DNA of 53,851 nt from Mycobacterium sp. WUMAC-067 (GCF_020217485.1 NZ_JAEKMI010000031.1:1-53851), one strand, 5' to 3'; positions 17,093-26,388 are shown, numbered from the stretch's first letter. Notes: generated by a model not told the origin, from the letters alone. Numbers and translations are program-made.

Positions 17093-18832
17093 CTACCTCC
17101 TATGAGTATTAACGGCTCGATTGGCTGCTTGTGCCGCAACGTGTTTCGCGGCGACAAAGCCGAAGGTCATGGCGGGGCCGATGGTCGCACCGGCACCGGC
17201 ATAGCTGCGTCCCATCACCGGCGCGGAGGCGTTGCCCACCGCGTAGAGCCCCGGCACCACGGTGTCGTCGCTTCGCAACACCCGGGCGTGTTCATCGGTG
17301 CGCAGGCCGCCGGACGTCCCGAGGTCCCCGAGGACGATTCGGAACGCGTAGTACGGCGGATCACCGAGCGGATACAGGTTCGGGTTGGGCAACGTGTGAT
17401 CGCCGTAGTAGTTGTCGTACACGCTGTCGCCGCGGTTGAAATCGTCGTCGTGACCCTTGCGGGCGAGTTCGTTGAAGCGGCGGGCGGTTTCGGTGAGCTC
17501 GCCCGCGGGCACGCCGATCTTGCCCGCCATTTCTTCCCACGTCTTGGCCTCCTTCACCACACCCGACTCCAGCCAGGCGGATGGAACCTTCCGGCCGGTC
17601 GGCACCGGCGCGAACGGGATCTTCGGTATCGGCAGGTGCCCGCCGACGACATAGCGGTGGAACGACCGCTGGTCGGTGATCAGCCAGCACGGGATGTGGG
17701 TGACGCCGGACCTCTGGCCCTCGATCATGGCGTGGCCGAAATCCATGTACGGGGCGGCTTCGTTGATGAACCGCTTGCCGGCACCGTTGACGATGAACTG
17801 CGCCGGCATCATCCGTTCGTTGAGCATGAATTGCATGCGGCCGTCCGGCCATTGGATCGCGGGGAACCACCAGGCTTCGTCGAGCAGGTCCGTGGCGGCG
17901 CCCACCTTTTGCGCAGCACGGATACCGTCACCCATCGCCGCCGGGTTGCCGAAACTCCAGTCCTGGTCCACCTCGGGCAACAGCTCCTTGCGCCAGGCGA
18001 GATCGTGGTCGAATCCGCCGGACGCCAGGATCACGCCTAGCCGCGCACCGATCCGCCGGGACTTGCCGCCGGTCTCCACCACCGCGCCGGTCACCGCTCC
18101 GTCGGCGTCGGTGAGCAACTGCGTCATCGGCGAGTCCAGCCACAGCGGAATACCGCGTTCCCTCAGCGCCAACCGGAGCCGGGCCGCCAACGACTGTCCG
18201 ATCGCGGCCATCCGCTCGCCGAAAACCCTCGCCCTGACCATCCGCGCGATCAGCTTGAGCAACACGCCCTTGCCGGCCCAGGACTGGCGGATTCGGTAGA
18301 AGGTGCGCAGTTCCTTGGGGCCCAACCAGATTCCCCTGGGCGCCAGCGCCAGCGGCTGCAGCAGCTGCTGCTCGTCGGCGCCCAGCTCGCGCAGGTCGAT
18401 GGGCGGCACGTTGATGGTGCTGCCGAGCTCGGAGCCGCCGGGCAGCTCCGGGTAGTAGTCGGCATACCCGGGCTTCCAGACGAATTCGAACCAGCCCGAC
18501 AGTTGCTCCAGAAACTGGAGCATCTGCGGTGCCGTCTCGACGTATTGCCGTATCCGTGCCTCGCTGACCAGGCCGTCGGTGATCTGCTTGAGGTACCCCA
18601 CCACGCCCTCGGGTTCGGGCGCGTACCCCTCCCGGCGCTGCGCGGGCGCGCCCGGAACCCAGATACCGCCCCCCGACAACGCGGTCGAACCCCCGAAGTG
18701 GGAGGACTTTTCGACCACCAAGGCGTCGAGCCCGGCGGCCTGGGCGGTCAGGGCAGCCGTCATGCCACCCCCGCCCGACCCGACGATGAGTACGTCGATG
18801 ACGTGATCGAAATCGTCCATTGTGTCCGTCAT
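17093..18832 (-). CDS. FAD-dependent 3-ketosteroid delta-1-dehydrogenase-like flavoprotein
   Basis: A 579-residue flavoprotein closely patterned on KstD: VGSGGGGMTAALTAQ for FAD, FGGSTALSGGGIWVP, a PGYADYYPE segment (Tyr123, 126, 127) where KstD has an active-site Tyr, and PPYYAFRIVLGDLGTSGG plus IGPAMTFG at the C-terminus. KstD enzymes insert a double bond next to a ring ketone; related enzymes act on cyclohexanone-type rings and can lead to a phenol. ATG 18832 overlaps the mhpB stop as ATGA. Linkage to mhpABC suggests it makes the phenolic substrate for MhpA. True steroid activity is not implied. Confidence 0.85.
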   Translation of the reverse strand: MTDTMDDFDHVIDVLIVGSGGGGMTAALTAQAAGLDALVVEKSSHFGGSTALSGGGIWVPGAPAQRREGYAPEPEGVVGYLKQITDGLVSEARIRQYVETAPQMLQFLEQLSGWFEFVWKPGYADYYPELPGGSELGSTINVPPIDLRELGADEQQLLQPLALAPRGIWLGPKELRTFYRIRQSWAGKGVLLKLIARMVRARVFGERMAAIGQSLAARLRLALRERGIPLWLDSPMTQLLTDADGAVTGAVVETGGKSRRIGARLGVILASGGFDHDLAWRKELLPEVDQDWSFGNPAAMGDGIRAAQKVGAATDLLDEAWWFPAIQWPDGRMQFMLNERMMPAQFIVNGAGKRFINEAAPYMDFGHAMIEGQRSGVTHIPCWLITDQRSFHRYVVGGHLPIPKIPFAPVPTGRKVPSAWLESGVVKEAKTWEEMAGKIGVPAGELTETARRFNELARKGHDDDFNRGDSVYDNYYGDHTLPNPNLYPLGDPPYYAFRIVLGDLGTSGGLRTDEHARVLRSDDTVVPGLYAVGNASAPVMGRSYAGAGATIGPAMTFGFVAAKHVAAQAANRAVNTHRR

Positions 18833-19767
18833 CTCGGGAGTGCCGTTCGGATGGCGAAACCGGCGATCAGCTCGGGAGCGGGTTTGTAGTAGCGTCCGAC
18901 GATTTCGTAGGGGCCCGCGGTCTCCAGCGCCGCGAATGCCGCTACCCACGTGCGGATTTCCTGCGCGGAGCCGCCGCCCTCGTGGGCCACGAACGAGTTC
19001 GACCACTGATCCAATTCGCTCAGCCCGCCGCCGTCGATGATTTCGAGGAACCGGTGATCCCACGTCGGGTTGAGTGGTTGCAGGCCGCTGTCTCCGGCGG
19101 CGAAGCTCTTGGCCGCATCGATGACGGCCGCTTGCCGGGCCTGGCGCTGCTCGGATGTCATCGGCCGTCCATGCACGATCCGCTCCAGCACGGGCGGGCC
19201 CGCGGTCTTTAACGTCGGCACGGGAGGACTGTGCGAGAGCCCACCGGAGCCCAGCACCAGGACGCGCTTGTCCAGGGTGCCGAGATAGGCGCCGACGGCG
19301 GCACCGAGCGCTCGGCAACGACGCATCGGGCCCAGCGGCACGCCGATCGCGTTGATGAAGATCGGGATCACGGGACGCGAAGTGGCGTCACCGAAAAGCT
19401 TTTCGAGCGGCTGGACGGTACCGTGATCCACGTCCATGCTGGCGGATACGGCGATGTCGACATCCGCGTCGAGGATGGCCTTCGCGCAGTCGCCGGCAAG
19501 CTCCTCCGGCACGTCCAGCGGGCCGGCATGGGTGCCGTAGTCCCCCACCCCGGTGGCGCTCGTGCCGATACAGAACGGCGGCATCACCTTGTAGAAGAAC
19601 CCGTTGTAGTGATCCGGCGAAAAGGTGACGACGAGTTCGGGATCGAAGTCCTCGACAAATCCTCGCGCCTCGGCGATGGCGCACTCGATGTCATCAAGCA
19701 GGTCCCGCGACGGCCCCGGAAGACTCAGGAGCGGGCTGTGCGACATACAGCACAGAGCCAGTGCCAC
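18829..19767 (-). CDS. mhpB: 2,3-dihydroxyphenylpropionate 1,2-dioxygenase (class III extradiol)
   Basis: A 312-residue LigB-type dioxygenase matching E. coli MhpB along its length: CMSHSPLL, ELVVTFSPDHYNGFFYKVMPPFC, DVDHGTVQPL, VLGSGGLSHSPPVP, LNPTWD and AFAALETAGPYE..GRYYKP. The conserved His residues (SHSP, DHYNG, DHG) carry Fe(II). It cleaves a catechol ring meta to the hydroxyls. GTG 19767 is chosen because VALALCCMSHSP aligns with the family N-terminus and AAGGGG precedes it at a normal distance; an upstream GTG at 19779 is too close. It overlaps the end of mhpA by 74 bases. Confidence 0.87.
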   Translation of the reverse strand: MALALCCMSHSPLLSLPGPSRDLLDDIECAIAEARGFVEDFDPELVVTFSPDHYNGFFYKVMPPFCIGTSATGVGDYGTHAGPLDVPEELAGDCAKAILDADVDIAVSASMDVDHGTVQPLEKLFGDATSRPVIPIFINAIGVPLGPMRRCRALGAAVGAYLGTLDKRVLVLGSGGLSHSPPVPTLKTAGPPVLERIVHGRPMTSEQRQARQAAVIDAAKSFAAGDSGLQPLNPTWDHRFLEIIDGGGLSELDQWSNSFVAHEGGGSAQEIRTWVAAFAALETAGPYEIVGRYYKPAPELIAGFAIRTALPR

Positions 19768-21418
19768 TTTGCAAATCACCCCCTTGCGGCGTCAGGGCCA
19801 GCGCGTCCAGGAGCGCGGCGCTCAGGTCGGGCGTGCGCTGAGCGATGCACGCGCCCGCGATACACCGATCGGGGCGCAGGAACAACACCGATTCGGAGTG
19901 GGTGTCGAACCACGCTTTGAGGTCCCCGCGGCGATCGCCGACCACCACGACGTCGGGGTCGTCGTGCCCGGTCCAGTGCAACTGCGTCACCGGCCGGAGC
20001 GCAAAGAAGCGCGCGCCCAAGGCTTTCCAGCTGGCGAAGGCGGATTCGCCGAGGAGTTTGCGGGGGTTGTTGTTCCAGCACAGCACGGCGAACCAGGTGC
20101 CGAGCACGTCGTCGAGCAGCACATCCTGTTGGTCTCGGGTGTCGACTCTCGGCTGGATGAACAGCGTTCCGACCGGCGAATCGGCGCGGCCGGGTGCGGC
20201 ATGCACGACGGCACCGTGTTCGTAGCGCGGCATCGGCTTGAACCGCATCTCCAACACATACCGCTTGAGCGACGGCACGATTGACGCCGACCGCACGAGC
20301 AGGTCACGCGCGCCGGCCACCCGGCGGTTGGTCGGCGAGATCACGCGGCCCACCATGGTCGACAGGTCGATCATCGCGCGCGCGTGCTTGCGGCGCTCCA
20401 CGTCGTAGGTGTCCAACAGCTTGTCCTCGGCCCGGCCGCTCACCACCGCCGCGAGCTTCCAGCCCAGGTTGGCCGCGTCGCGAATCCCGCTGTTGTAGCC
20501 CTGCCCCTGCCACACCGGCATCAGGTGCGCGGCGTCGCCGGCCAGCAGCAGCCGGCCCTTGCGGAACGCGCCGGCGATCCGCGAATGGTGCGTGTAGACC
20601 CGGCGCCGGATCACGTCGACCCGGTCGGGGTGGGGCACCATCCGGGCCAGCATCTGTTGCAGGAAGGCCGGGTCTTCCGCCTGTTCGTCGGTCTCGTCGG
20701 CGTGAATCATGAACTCGAAGCGGCGAATACCGTGGGCGATCGAAATCGAGGCGTACGGGCGCTCGGGGTCGGCGCCGACCTCGCTGTTCGGGTGCCCGAG
20801 CGGGTCGTTGGCGATGTCGACCACCAGCCACCGCGTCGAGGACGTCGTGCCGTCGAACGAGACCCCCATCACGCGGCGCGTCATGCTGCGGCCGCCGTCG
20901 CAGCCGACCACATAACGTGCCCGCACTCGCGTTGTGCCGCCGTTGCTTTCGGCGCCGCCGCCGAGTTCGACGGTGACCCCGTCGGCGTCTTCCCGGCAGC
21001 CCGCCATCGGGCTTCCCCACCGCACGTGGACGTGTTCGAATCGGTCCAGGCCGGCCAGCAGCTCGGCATCAACGAGCGGTTGCACGAACCCATTTCGCTT
21101 CGGCCAGCCGAAACGCGCGTCGGGCGGGGCCATTTCGGCGAGCACGCGGCGCTTGGCGTCCATGAAGCGCAGGATCTGGTTGGGCACCGTGTGCGGCAGC
21201 ACCCGGTCGACAAGACCGATCGACTGGAACGTGCGCAACGCCTCGTCGTCCAGACCCACCCCGCGCGGGTAGTCGATGAGGGTGTCCCGCTCGTCGACCA
21301 CCTCCGTGCGGATCCCTTGCAGGCCAAGGATGTTGGCCAAAGTCAAGCCGACCGGGCCCGCACCGACGACGAGTACGTCGGTCTCGGTGTCAGGTGTCTC
21401 TTGCCCCGGAGCCGCCAT
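19694..21418 (-). CDS. mhpA: 3-(3-hydroxyphenyl)propionate hydroxylase-type FAD monooxygenase
   Basis: A 574-residue class A flavin monooxygenase. It has the dinucleotide motif VGAGPVGLTLANILG, the DG motif YVVGCDGGRSMTRR and the FAD ribityl motif GDAAHLMPVWQGQGYNSGIRD, plus a C-terminal thioredoxin-like domain as in MhpA. It ortho-hydroxylates a phenol to a catechol using NADH and oxygen. It starts one base overlapping mhpC (TGATG) and precedes mhpB, the usual partner enzymes. The natural substrate may be a larger phenol than 3-hydroxyphenylpropionate. Confidence 0.83.
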   Translation of the reverse strand: MAAPGQETPDTETDVLVVGAGPVGLTLANILGLQGIRTEVVDERDTLIDYPRGVGLDDEALRTFQSIGLVDRVLPHTVPNQILRFMDAKRRVLAEMAPPDARFGWPKRNGFVQPLVDAELLAGLDRFEHVHVRWGSPMAGCREDADGVTVELGGGAESNGGTTRVRARYVVGCDGGRSMTRRVMGVSFDGTTSSTRWLVVDIANDPLGHPNSEVGADPERPYASISIAHGIRRFEFMIHADETDEQAEDPAFLQQMLARMVPHPDRVDVIRRRVYTHHSRIAGAFRKGRLLLAGDAAHLMPVWQGQGYNSGIRDAANLGWKLAAVVSGRAEDKLLDTYDVERRKHARAMIDLSTMVGRVISPTNRRVAGARDLLVRSASIVPSLKRYVLEMRFKPMPRYEHGAVVHAAPGRADSPVGTLFIQPRVDTRDQQDVLLDDVLGTWFAVLCWNNNPRKLLGESAFASWKALGARFFALRPVTQLHWTGHDDPDVVVVGDRRGDLKAWFDTHSESVLFLRPDRCIAGACIAQRTPDLSAALLDALALTPQGGDLQSGTGSVLYVAQPAPESSGAVAGPA

Positions 21419-22329
21419 CAGCGACCCAGCAGGAAATCGAGATGCAGGCGATTGAAGGTCTTGGCGTCCTCATACTGCGGCCAGTGACCGCACCCGGGCA
21501 TCACCTCGAAGCGCGCGCCCGGGATCATCGACGCGATGCGCCGGCCTTCGGTGACATCTGCGGTCGGGTCGTCACTGGTCCAGAGCACCAGCGTCGGCGC
21601 GATGATCGCGCCGTACTCGGCCGGACCCAGGATGTTGCGCGCCCGAATCTCGGGATCCTGCAACGCCATGATGTCGCGCATGGCCGAGACGAATCCCGGC
21701 TGGCGATAGACGCGCTGGCGGCTGGCGACCAGATCGTCGTATTCCTGGGACTTGTCGGCCATCAACCATTTGATCCGCGCCTGAACCGTTTCCCACGTGG
21801 GATCCTCGGCGGCCGCCATCGACAACGTGATAATCCGTTGCATCACGACGGGGTCGGCCTGCGAGCCGCCGGCGGTGTTGAGCACCAGGCGGTCGACCAC
21901 GTCGGGGTGGTCGACGGCGGCCCGCGCGGCCACCCAGCCGCCGAGGGACTCGCCGCTGATGCACGCGCGATCGACACCGATGGTGCGCAGCACGGCCATC
22001 AGGTGCTCGACATAGTGGCGGACCTCCAGCGGGTGGCCTGGCTTGTCGGTGTAGCCATGGCCCAGCATGTCGATCGACCAGGTCCAGAAGTGATCCGCAT
22101 GGGCCGCGAGGTTGCGCACGTAAGCCTCGGCGTGACCGCCGGACCCGTGCAACAGAACCAGCACCGGTTTGCCGGGGTCCCCGGCCCGTAGGTACCGGGT
22201 CCGTATTCCTCCGGCGTCGAGGTAGCCCTGCTCAAACGCGACGCCCTGGAGATCGCTCCAGATGCTCTCGAACTCCGCCACGGTCCTGTCCGGCCTCCAG
22301 ATCGGGGAAATCTCGTTCTCGTTTTCCAC
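21418..22329 (-). CDS. mhpC: Meta-cleavage product C-C hydrolase (MhpC-like)
   Basis: A 303-residue alpha/beta hydrolase with LLHGSGGHAEAY, nucleophile elbow GESLGGW (Ser128) and C-terminal His in PGCGHWPQYE. MhpC/BphD-type enzymes split the dienoate made by the extradiol dioxygenase into a carboxylic acid and 2-hydroxypentadienoate. It is the first gene of the eight-gene operon and overlaps mhpA by one base. The 78-base gap to the divergent IclR gene holds a palindrome. No mhpD, E or F gene follows, so the dienoate product must be processed by enzymes encoded elsewhere. Confidence 0.82.
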   Translation of the reverse strand: MENENEISPIWRPDRTVAEFESIWSDLQGVAFEQGYLDAGGIRTRYLRAGDPGKPVLVLLHGSGGHAEAYVRNLAAHADHFWTWSIDMLGHGYTDKPGHPLEVRHYVEHLMAVLRTIGVDRACISGESLGGWVAARAAVDHPDVVDRLVLNTAGGSQADPVVMQRIITLSMAAAEDPTWETVQARIKWLMADKSQEYDDLVASRQRVYRQPGFVSAMRDIMALQDPEIRARNILGPAEYGAIIAPTLVLWTSDDPTADVTEGRRIASMIPGARFEVMPGCGHWPQYEDAKTFNRLHLDFLLGR

Positions 22330-22336
22330 GTATTTT

Positions 22337-22355
22337 GTGTGCTAATATCGCACAC
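22337..22355. promoter_or_regulatory. Probable IclR-family operator
   Basis: Perfect inverted repeat GTGTGC-n7-GCACAC between the divergent mhpC and iclR genes, followed by a third half-site TGTGCG at 22360-22365 and an AT-rich TTATATATA stretch. It is placed to control both directions. Confidence 0.6.
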
Positions 22356-22407
22356 TGATGTGCGTTATATATAGAGCTTCGCTCTCGCGGGAAGGTCTGT
22401 CAAGGCC

Positions 22408-23085
22408 GTGACGGGTTCCGGTACCGGGTCGCAAACCCTGGCCAGGGGACTCACCGCGCTGCAAATGGTGGCCGATTCCCCCGCCGGGCTCACGGTGCAG
22501 CAGCTCGCCGACCAGGTCGGGGTGCACCGCACGATCGCCTACCGGTTGCTGACGACGCTGGCCGAGTTTCGGCTGGTCGCCAAGGGTGAAGACGGGCGCT
22601 ACCGCCCCGCCGCCGGTCTCGCCGTGCTCGGCGCGTCCTTCGACCGCAACGTGCGCCAACTGAGTCTGCCGACGTTGCGCGCGCTGGCCGACGATCTCGG
22701 CACGACGGTGTCGTTGCTCATCGCCGAGGGCGACCAGCAGGTGGCGATTGCGGTCATCGTGCCCAGCCACGTCGCCTATCAGCTGTCCTTTCACGAAGGC
22801 AGCCGCTACCCGCTCGACCGCGGCGCCGCCGGGATCGCCCTGCTGGCGTGCATGCCGCCGCGCCCCGGCGAACGGGAGCTGGTCTCGCGGGCGCGCGAGC
22901 GTGGCTGGGTGACGACGTACGGCGAGATCGAACCGAACACCTACGGCCTGGCCGTGGGGGTGCGCCGCCCGGCGCCGTCCCCACCGACGTGCATCAACCT
23001 CATCTCGCACCGAGAAGACGTGGTGCTGCGCGGGAAAGACGCGGTCGTCAAGGCCGCCAAGCAGTTATCGGAGCTTCTGAGCTGA
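22408..23085 (+). CDS. IclR family transcriptional regulator
   Basis: A 225-residue regulator with an N-terminal winged helix (QTLARGLTALQMV, then GLTVQQLADQVGVHRTIAYRLLTTL) and the IclR effector domain. IclR proteins commonly control aromatic catabolism; MhpR of E. coli belongs here. It starts at GTG 22408, diverges from the mhp operon and is followed after 14 bases by an FAD dehydrogenase gene, so it probably controls both sides. The C-terminus is slightly shorter than usual (about 250). Confidence 0.9.
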   Translation: MTGSGTGSQTLARGLTALQMVADSPAGLTVQQLADQVGVHRTIAYRLLTTLAEFRLVAKGEDGRYRPAAGLAVLGASFDRNVRQLSLPTLRALADDLGTTVSLLIAEGDQQVAIAVIVPSHVAYQLSFHEGSRYPLDRGAAGIALLACMPPRPGERELVSRARERGWVTTYGEIEPNTYGLAVGVRRPAPSPPTCINLISHREDVVLRGKDAVVKAAKQLSELLS

Positions 23086-23099
23086 AGGGATAGCAGTCC

Positions 23100-24716
23100 A
23101 TGTCATGGGACCACGAAGTCGATGTCGTCGTGCTCGGCAGTGGCGGCGCGGGCCTCACCGGCGCGCTGACCGCGGTCGTGGCGGGCGCATCCGTGGAGGT
23201 CTACGAAAAGGCCGCGACGGTAGGCGGGACCACCGCCGTGTCGGGCGGCATCGTGTGGATTCCCGCCCACAACCGTTCTCCCGACGGCGAATTGACGCCA
23301 TCCGACGCGTTGAAATACCTGCGCGCCCAGTCGCTCGGCTCGATGGACGACGAGCTGGTCGACACGTTCGTGCGCACCGGTCCGGCGATGCTCGATTTCA
23401 TCGAGGCGCACAGCGGCCTGCACTTCGAGATCGCGACCGGCTTCCCCGACTATCGGCCGGAGTTGCCGGGGGGACAACCGACCGGCGGCCGATCACTGAG
23501 CGCGGCTCCCTTCGATCTGGCCCAGTTGGGCGAATGGGCCAAGCGGATAACGTCTTTCCCAGCCGACTGGTCCAACGTCGGTTTCGATGCCGAGACCAGG
23601 GCACGCCTGCACGCGGCGATCGACGAGCGAACCGGCCACCTGTGCGTCGCCGGCACGGCGCTGATCGCGGGGTTGCTGAAGGGTCTGCTGGACGCCGGGG
23701 TGACCCCCCACACCCATGCGCGGGCCGAGGAACTCATCGCCGAGGGCGGTGAGATCACCGGGGTGCGCGTCGCGCTGCCGGAACGGACGATCAGCGTCCG
23801 CGCCCGACGCGGGGTCATCCTGGGCACCGGTGGCTTCGAGTGGGATCATGCTCTGGCACAGGCCTTTCTGCGCGGCCCCATGCACGGCGCGGTCTCTCCA
23901 CCCAACAACACCGGCGACGGGTTGCGCATGGCGATGGCCCACGGGGCCGACCTGGCCAACATGGGCGAGGCGTGGTGGGTGCCGATCGTCCAAATCCCGG
24001 GCGACACCATCGAGGGCAAGCCACGCAGCCGCAGTGTGCGTCTGGAAAGAACGCGACCGCGCAGCATCATCGTCAACTCCGCCGGGCAGCGCTTCGTCAA
24101 CGAGGCCTGCGACTACAACTCGATGGCCGGCGCCTTCCATTATCTGGATCCTCGCGGCGGGTACGTCAACGATCGCGGCTGGATGGTGTTCGATTCGGTG
24201 CACCTGCAGCGCTACGGATTCCTCGGTGTCGAACCGGGACAACCCGTCCCGGAGTGGTTCTGCGAGTCGGCGGACCTCGCCGAGTTGGCCGCTAAGACCG
24301 GCATCGACCCTGGCGGCCTGACCCGCACCGTCGAGAGCTGGAACCGTCACGTGGCGGCCGGTGAGGACCCCGACTTCGGGCGGGGTTCCAGCGCGTACGA
24401 CGGCTACTGGGGTGACGACAGCGCGACCACGCAGGCCGGCAAGACGCTGGGGCCCATCGACACCGCCCCGTATTACGCGGTGCCGGTGAGCATCGGCGCG
24501 ATGGGCACCAAGGGCGGCCCGCGCACCGATCACGACGCGCGCGTTCTGCACGTCGGCGGTGAGCCGATACCGGGGCTTTTCGCGGCCGGTAACGCGATGG
24601 GCGGCGTGACCGGGCGAGCCTACGGGGGCGCCGGCGGAACAATCGGTCCGGCAATGGTTTTCGGCTATCGCGCCGGTCACGCGGCGGCCACCGGGAAGTC
24701 CGTCGACCTGGAGTAG
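23100..24716 (+). CDS. FAD-binding 3-ketosteroid dehydrogenase-like protein (second paralogue)
   Basis: A 538-residue flavoprotein of the succinate dehydrogenase/KstD superfamily: LGSGGAGLTGALTAV for FAD, VGGTTAVSGGIVWIP, FPDYRPELPGG in place of the KstD PGYSDYYPE, and APYYAVPVSIGAMGTKGG then YGGAGGTIGPAMVFGYRAG. It diverges from the paralogue at 17093 and may desaturate a different position or act on a different ring. It is the second gene of the iclR transcript and converges with the amidotransferase-like gene. Confidence 0.85.
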   Translation: MSWDHEVDVVVLGSGGAGLTGALTAVVAGASVEVYEKAATVGGTTAVSGGIVWIPAHNRSPDGELTPSDALKYLRAQSLGSMDDELVDTFVRTGPAMLDFIEAHSGLHFEIATGFPDYRPELPGGQPTGGRSLSAAPFDLAQLGEWAKRITSFPADWSNVGFDAETRARLHAAIDERTGHLCVAGTALIAGLLKGLLDAGVTPHTHARAEELIAEGGEITGVRVALPERTISVRARRGVILGTGGFEWDHALAQAFLRGPMHGAVSPPNNTGDGLRMAMAHGADLANMGEAWWVPIVQIPGDTIEGKPRSRSVRLERTRPRSIIVNSAGQRFVNEACDYNSMAGAFHYLDPRGGYVNDRGWMVFDSVHLQRYGFLGVEPGQPVPEWFCESADLAELAAKTGIDPGGLTRTVESWNRHVAAGEDPDFGRGSSAYDGYWGDDSATTQAGKTLGPIDTAPYYAVPVSIGAMGTKGGPRTDHDARVLHVGGEPIPGLFAAGNAMGGVTGRAYGGAGGTIGPAMVFGYRAGHAAATGKSVDLE

Positions 24717-24749
24717 CCGACGCCGGCCTGGTGTACCGAGCGTGGGTTC

Positions 24750-25502
24750 TTACGGCGCCGGTCGCGACCCAGTTGCTGGCCGATCGTGCTGCGCGGCGAG
24801 TTTGCGGTTGGCGGCCGCCCACAACAGTTGTGTCACAAGCGGATGAGGTTCGTCGATGGTCGAGCGATTCTGCGGAACGAACAACGTGGCGATGTAGTAC
24901 GGGTGGCCCGTTAGCTCCAGGACGCGAGCTTCTTCGTCATCGTCGACTCCGGTGACGCGCAGTCCACCTTCCTCCAGCGCGGGTCGATAGGTTTCGTTCA
25001 ATCCGAAGTTGCAGTAGTACTTTTCGTGAATTCGCCGCTCTCCATAGCACTGCGCGGCCAGTGATCCCGGCCGGAGGTTGACCGGCATGGTTCGGCCCGC
25101 CAGGGAACACGTCAATGATGAGATGAACAGCAGAGAGCCGTACGGATCGTATTCGGCGTGCTGCGCATCGTCGAAGCCGAGTACGTTACGGGCAAATTCA
25201 AGAACAATGTGCTGGTATCCGCCGCAGGTACCCAGCGTAGGCAGCTGGTTTTCGCGCCCGAAACGTAAAGCACCAAGGGCTCCGCGCAAACTGCGGTAGG
25301 GACTGCCGGGAGCGCACCACAGCGCATCGGCGGCAGCGATCGACCGGAGGTCAGCCTCAAGCAATTCGGTGGCCAGCCATGTTACGGAGGCATGCAGTCC
25401 CAGCAACATTGCTGAGTGGCTGATCGCGTTGTTGGTCGCGATATGAGGCGCATAGGAACTGTCGAAATCGCCAACCACCGTGATGTTCAACGGCTCGGTC
25501 AT
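24750..25502 (-). CDS. CTP synthase C-terminal domain-like glutamine amidotransferase homologue
   Basis: A 250-residue stand-alone class I amidotransferase domain related to the C-terminal half of CTP synthase. The nucleophile elbow is present (GTCGGYQH, Cys93). The region matching the CTP synthase His-Glu pair (QFHPEF) reads LFVPQN, so both acid-base residues of the triad are replaced. The synthetase half is absent. It is probably not a glutaminase and may bind a ligand or use Cys in another way. It diverges from a methyltransferase gene. Confidence 0.8.
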   Translation of the reverse strand: MTEPLNITVVGDFDSSYAPHIATNNAISHSAMLLGLHASVTWLATELLEADLRSIAAADALWCAPGSPYRSLRGALGALRFGRENQLPTLGTCGGYQHIVLEFARNVLGFDDAQHAEYDPYGSLLFISSLTCSLAGRTMPVNLRPGSLAAQCYGERRIHEKYYCNFGLNETYRPALEEGGLRVTGVDDDEEARVLELTGHPYYIATLFVPQNRSTIDEPHPLVTQLLWAAANRKLAAQHDRPATGSRPAP

Positions 25503-25636
25503 TGGTGGCTCCTTCGCTCGAAGGCCCTCCCAGCGTGACAGCTTGCCTCGCTACACACCAATTCTTTTCGGGTTCGAATTCGTGTGACCCACAGTGGGGC
25601 TGGCGCAATCGGTCCGACCTGCGTCATCCTGTGTTG

Positions 25637-26380
25637 ATGGTGGCCTACGACCGGATCGGTGCTACCTATCGCAGCACTCGCCGGCCCGACCCGCGGATCG
25701 CTTGGCAGGTGCGCGACGCGCTGGCCACGATGGGCTCCGTCGTGAACGTCGGCGCGGGCACAGGCTCCTATGAACCGGCCCAGACCGTCGCCGCGATCGA
25801 GCCCAGCATGGTGATGATCGCGCAGCGTCCTGCCGGCTCGGCGCCGTGTGTCCAGGCCGTGGCGGAGGCACTGCCCCTGCGGGACAAGTGTGTTGATGCC
25901 GCAATGGCCTTGTTGACCGTGCATCACTGGGGCGATCTCGCCACCGGGATCGGCGAGCTGCGCAGGGTCAGCCGCCACCGAATCGTGATTTTCACCTGGG
26001 ATCAAGCGGTGATAGGCGATTTCTGGTTGCTACGTGAATATCTGCCCGATGCCGCACGGATCAACGAGGCACTGTACGTGCCGATCGAACGACTGGTGGA
26101 GTTGCTGGGCGGCGCGCAGGTGCACGCCGTGCCCGTGCCGCACGATTGCACCGACGGGTTCGGCGCCGCCTTTTGGCGCCGCCCGCATGCGTATCTGGAT
26201 CCCGGCGTCCGCGCGGGGATCTCGATGCTGGCCTACGCGGATCACGGCGCCCTGGCCGAAGGATTGGGCCGGCTCGCGGCCGACCTGCGCTCCGGACGAT
26301 GGCAGCAACGACACGCGGAACTGCTTGGACAGCAACAACTCGACGCCGGATACCGCCTACTCATCAGCGATTGCGGCTAA
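25637..26380 (+). CDS. Class I SAM-dependent methyltransferase
   Basis: A 247-residue methyltransferase. Motif I is VVNVGAGTGSYE, preceded by YDRIGATYRSTRRPDPRI, and the post-motif reads AAMALLTVHHWGDL, typical of UbiE-like enzymes. Start ATG 25637 is chosen since similarity begins at MVAYDRIG; a longer open frame upstream has no family features. It diverges from the amidotransferase-like gene. Downstream lies a strong hairpin. Substrate unknown. Confidence 0.83.
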   Translation: MVAYDRIGATYRSTRRPDPRIAWQVRDALATMGSVVNVGAGTGSYEPAQTVAAIEPSMVMIAQRPAGSAPCVQAVAEALPLRDKCVDAAMALLTVHHWGDLATGIGELRRVSRHRIVIFTWDQAVIGDFWLLREYLPDAARINEALYVPIERLVELLGGAQVHAVPVPHDCTDGFGAAFWRRPHAYLDPGVRAGISMLAYADHGALAEGLGRLAADLRSGRWQQRHAELLGQQQLDAGYRLLISDCG

Positions 26381-26388
26381 GGACCACC

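Noticed and set aside
25560..25600. GGTTCGAATTC resembling a tRNA T-loop
   Set aside because: No T-stem or other tRNA arms around it.
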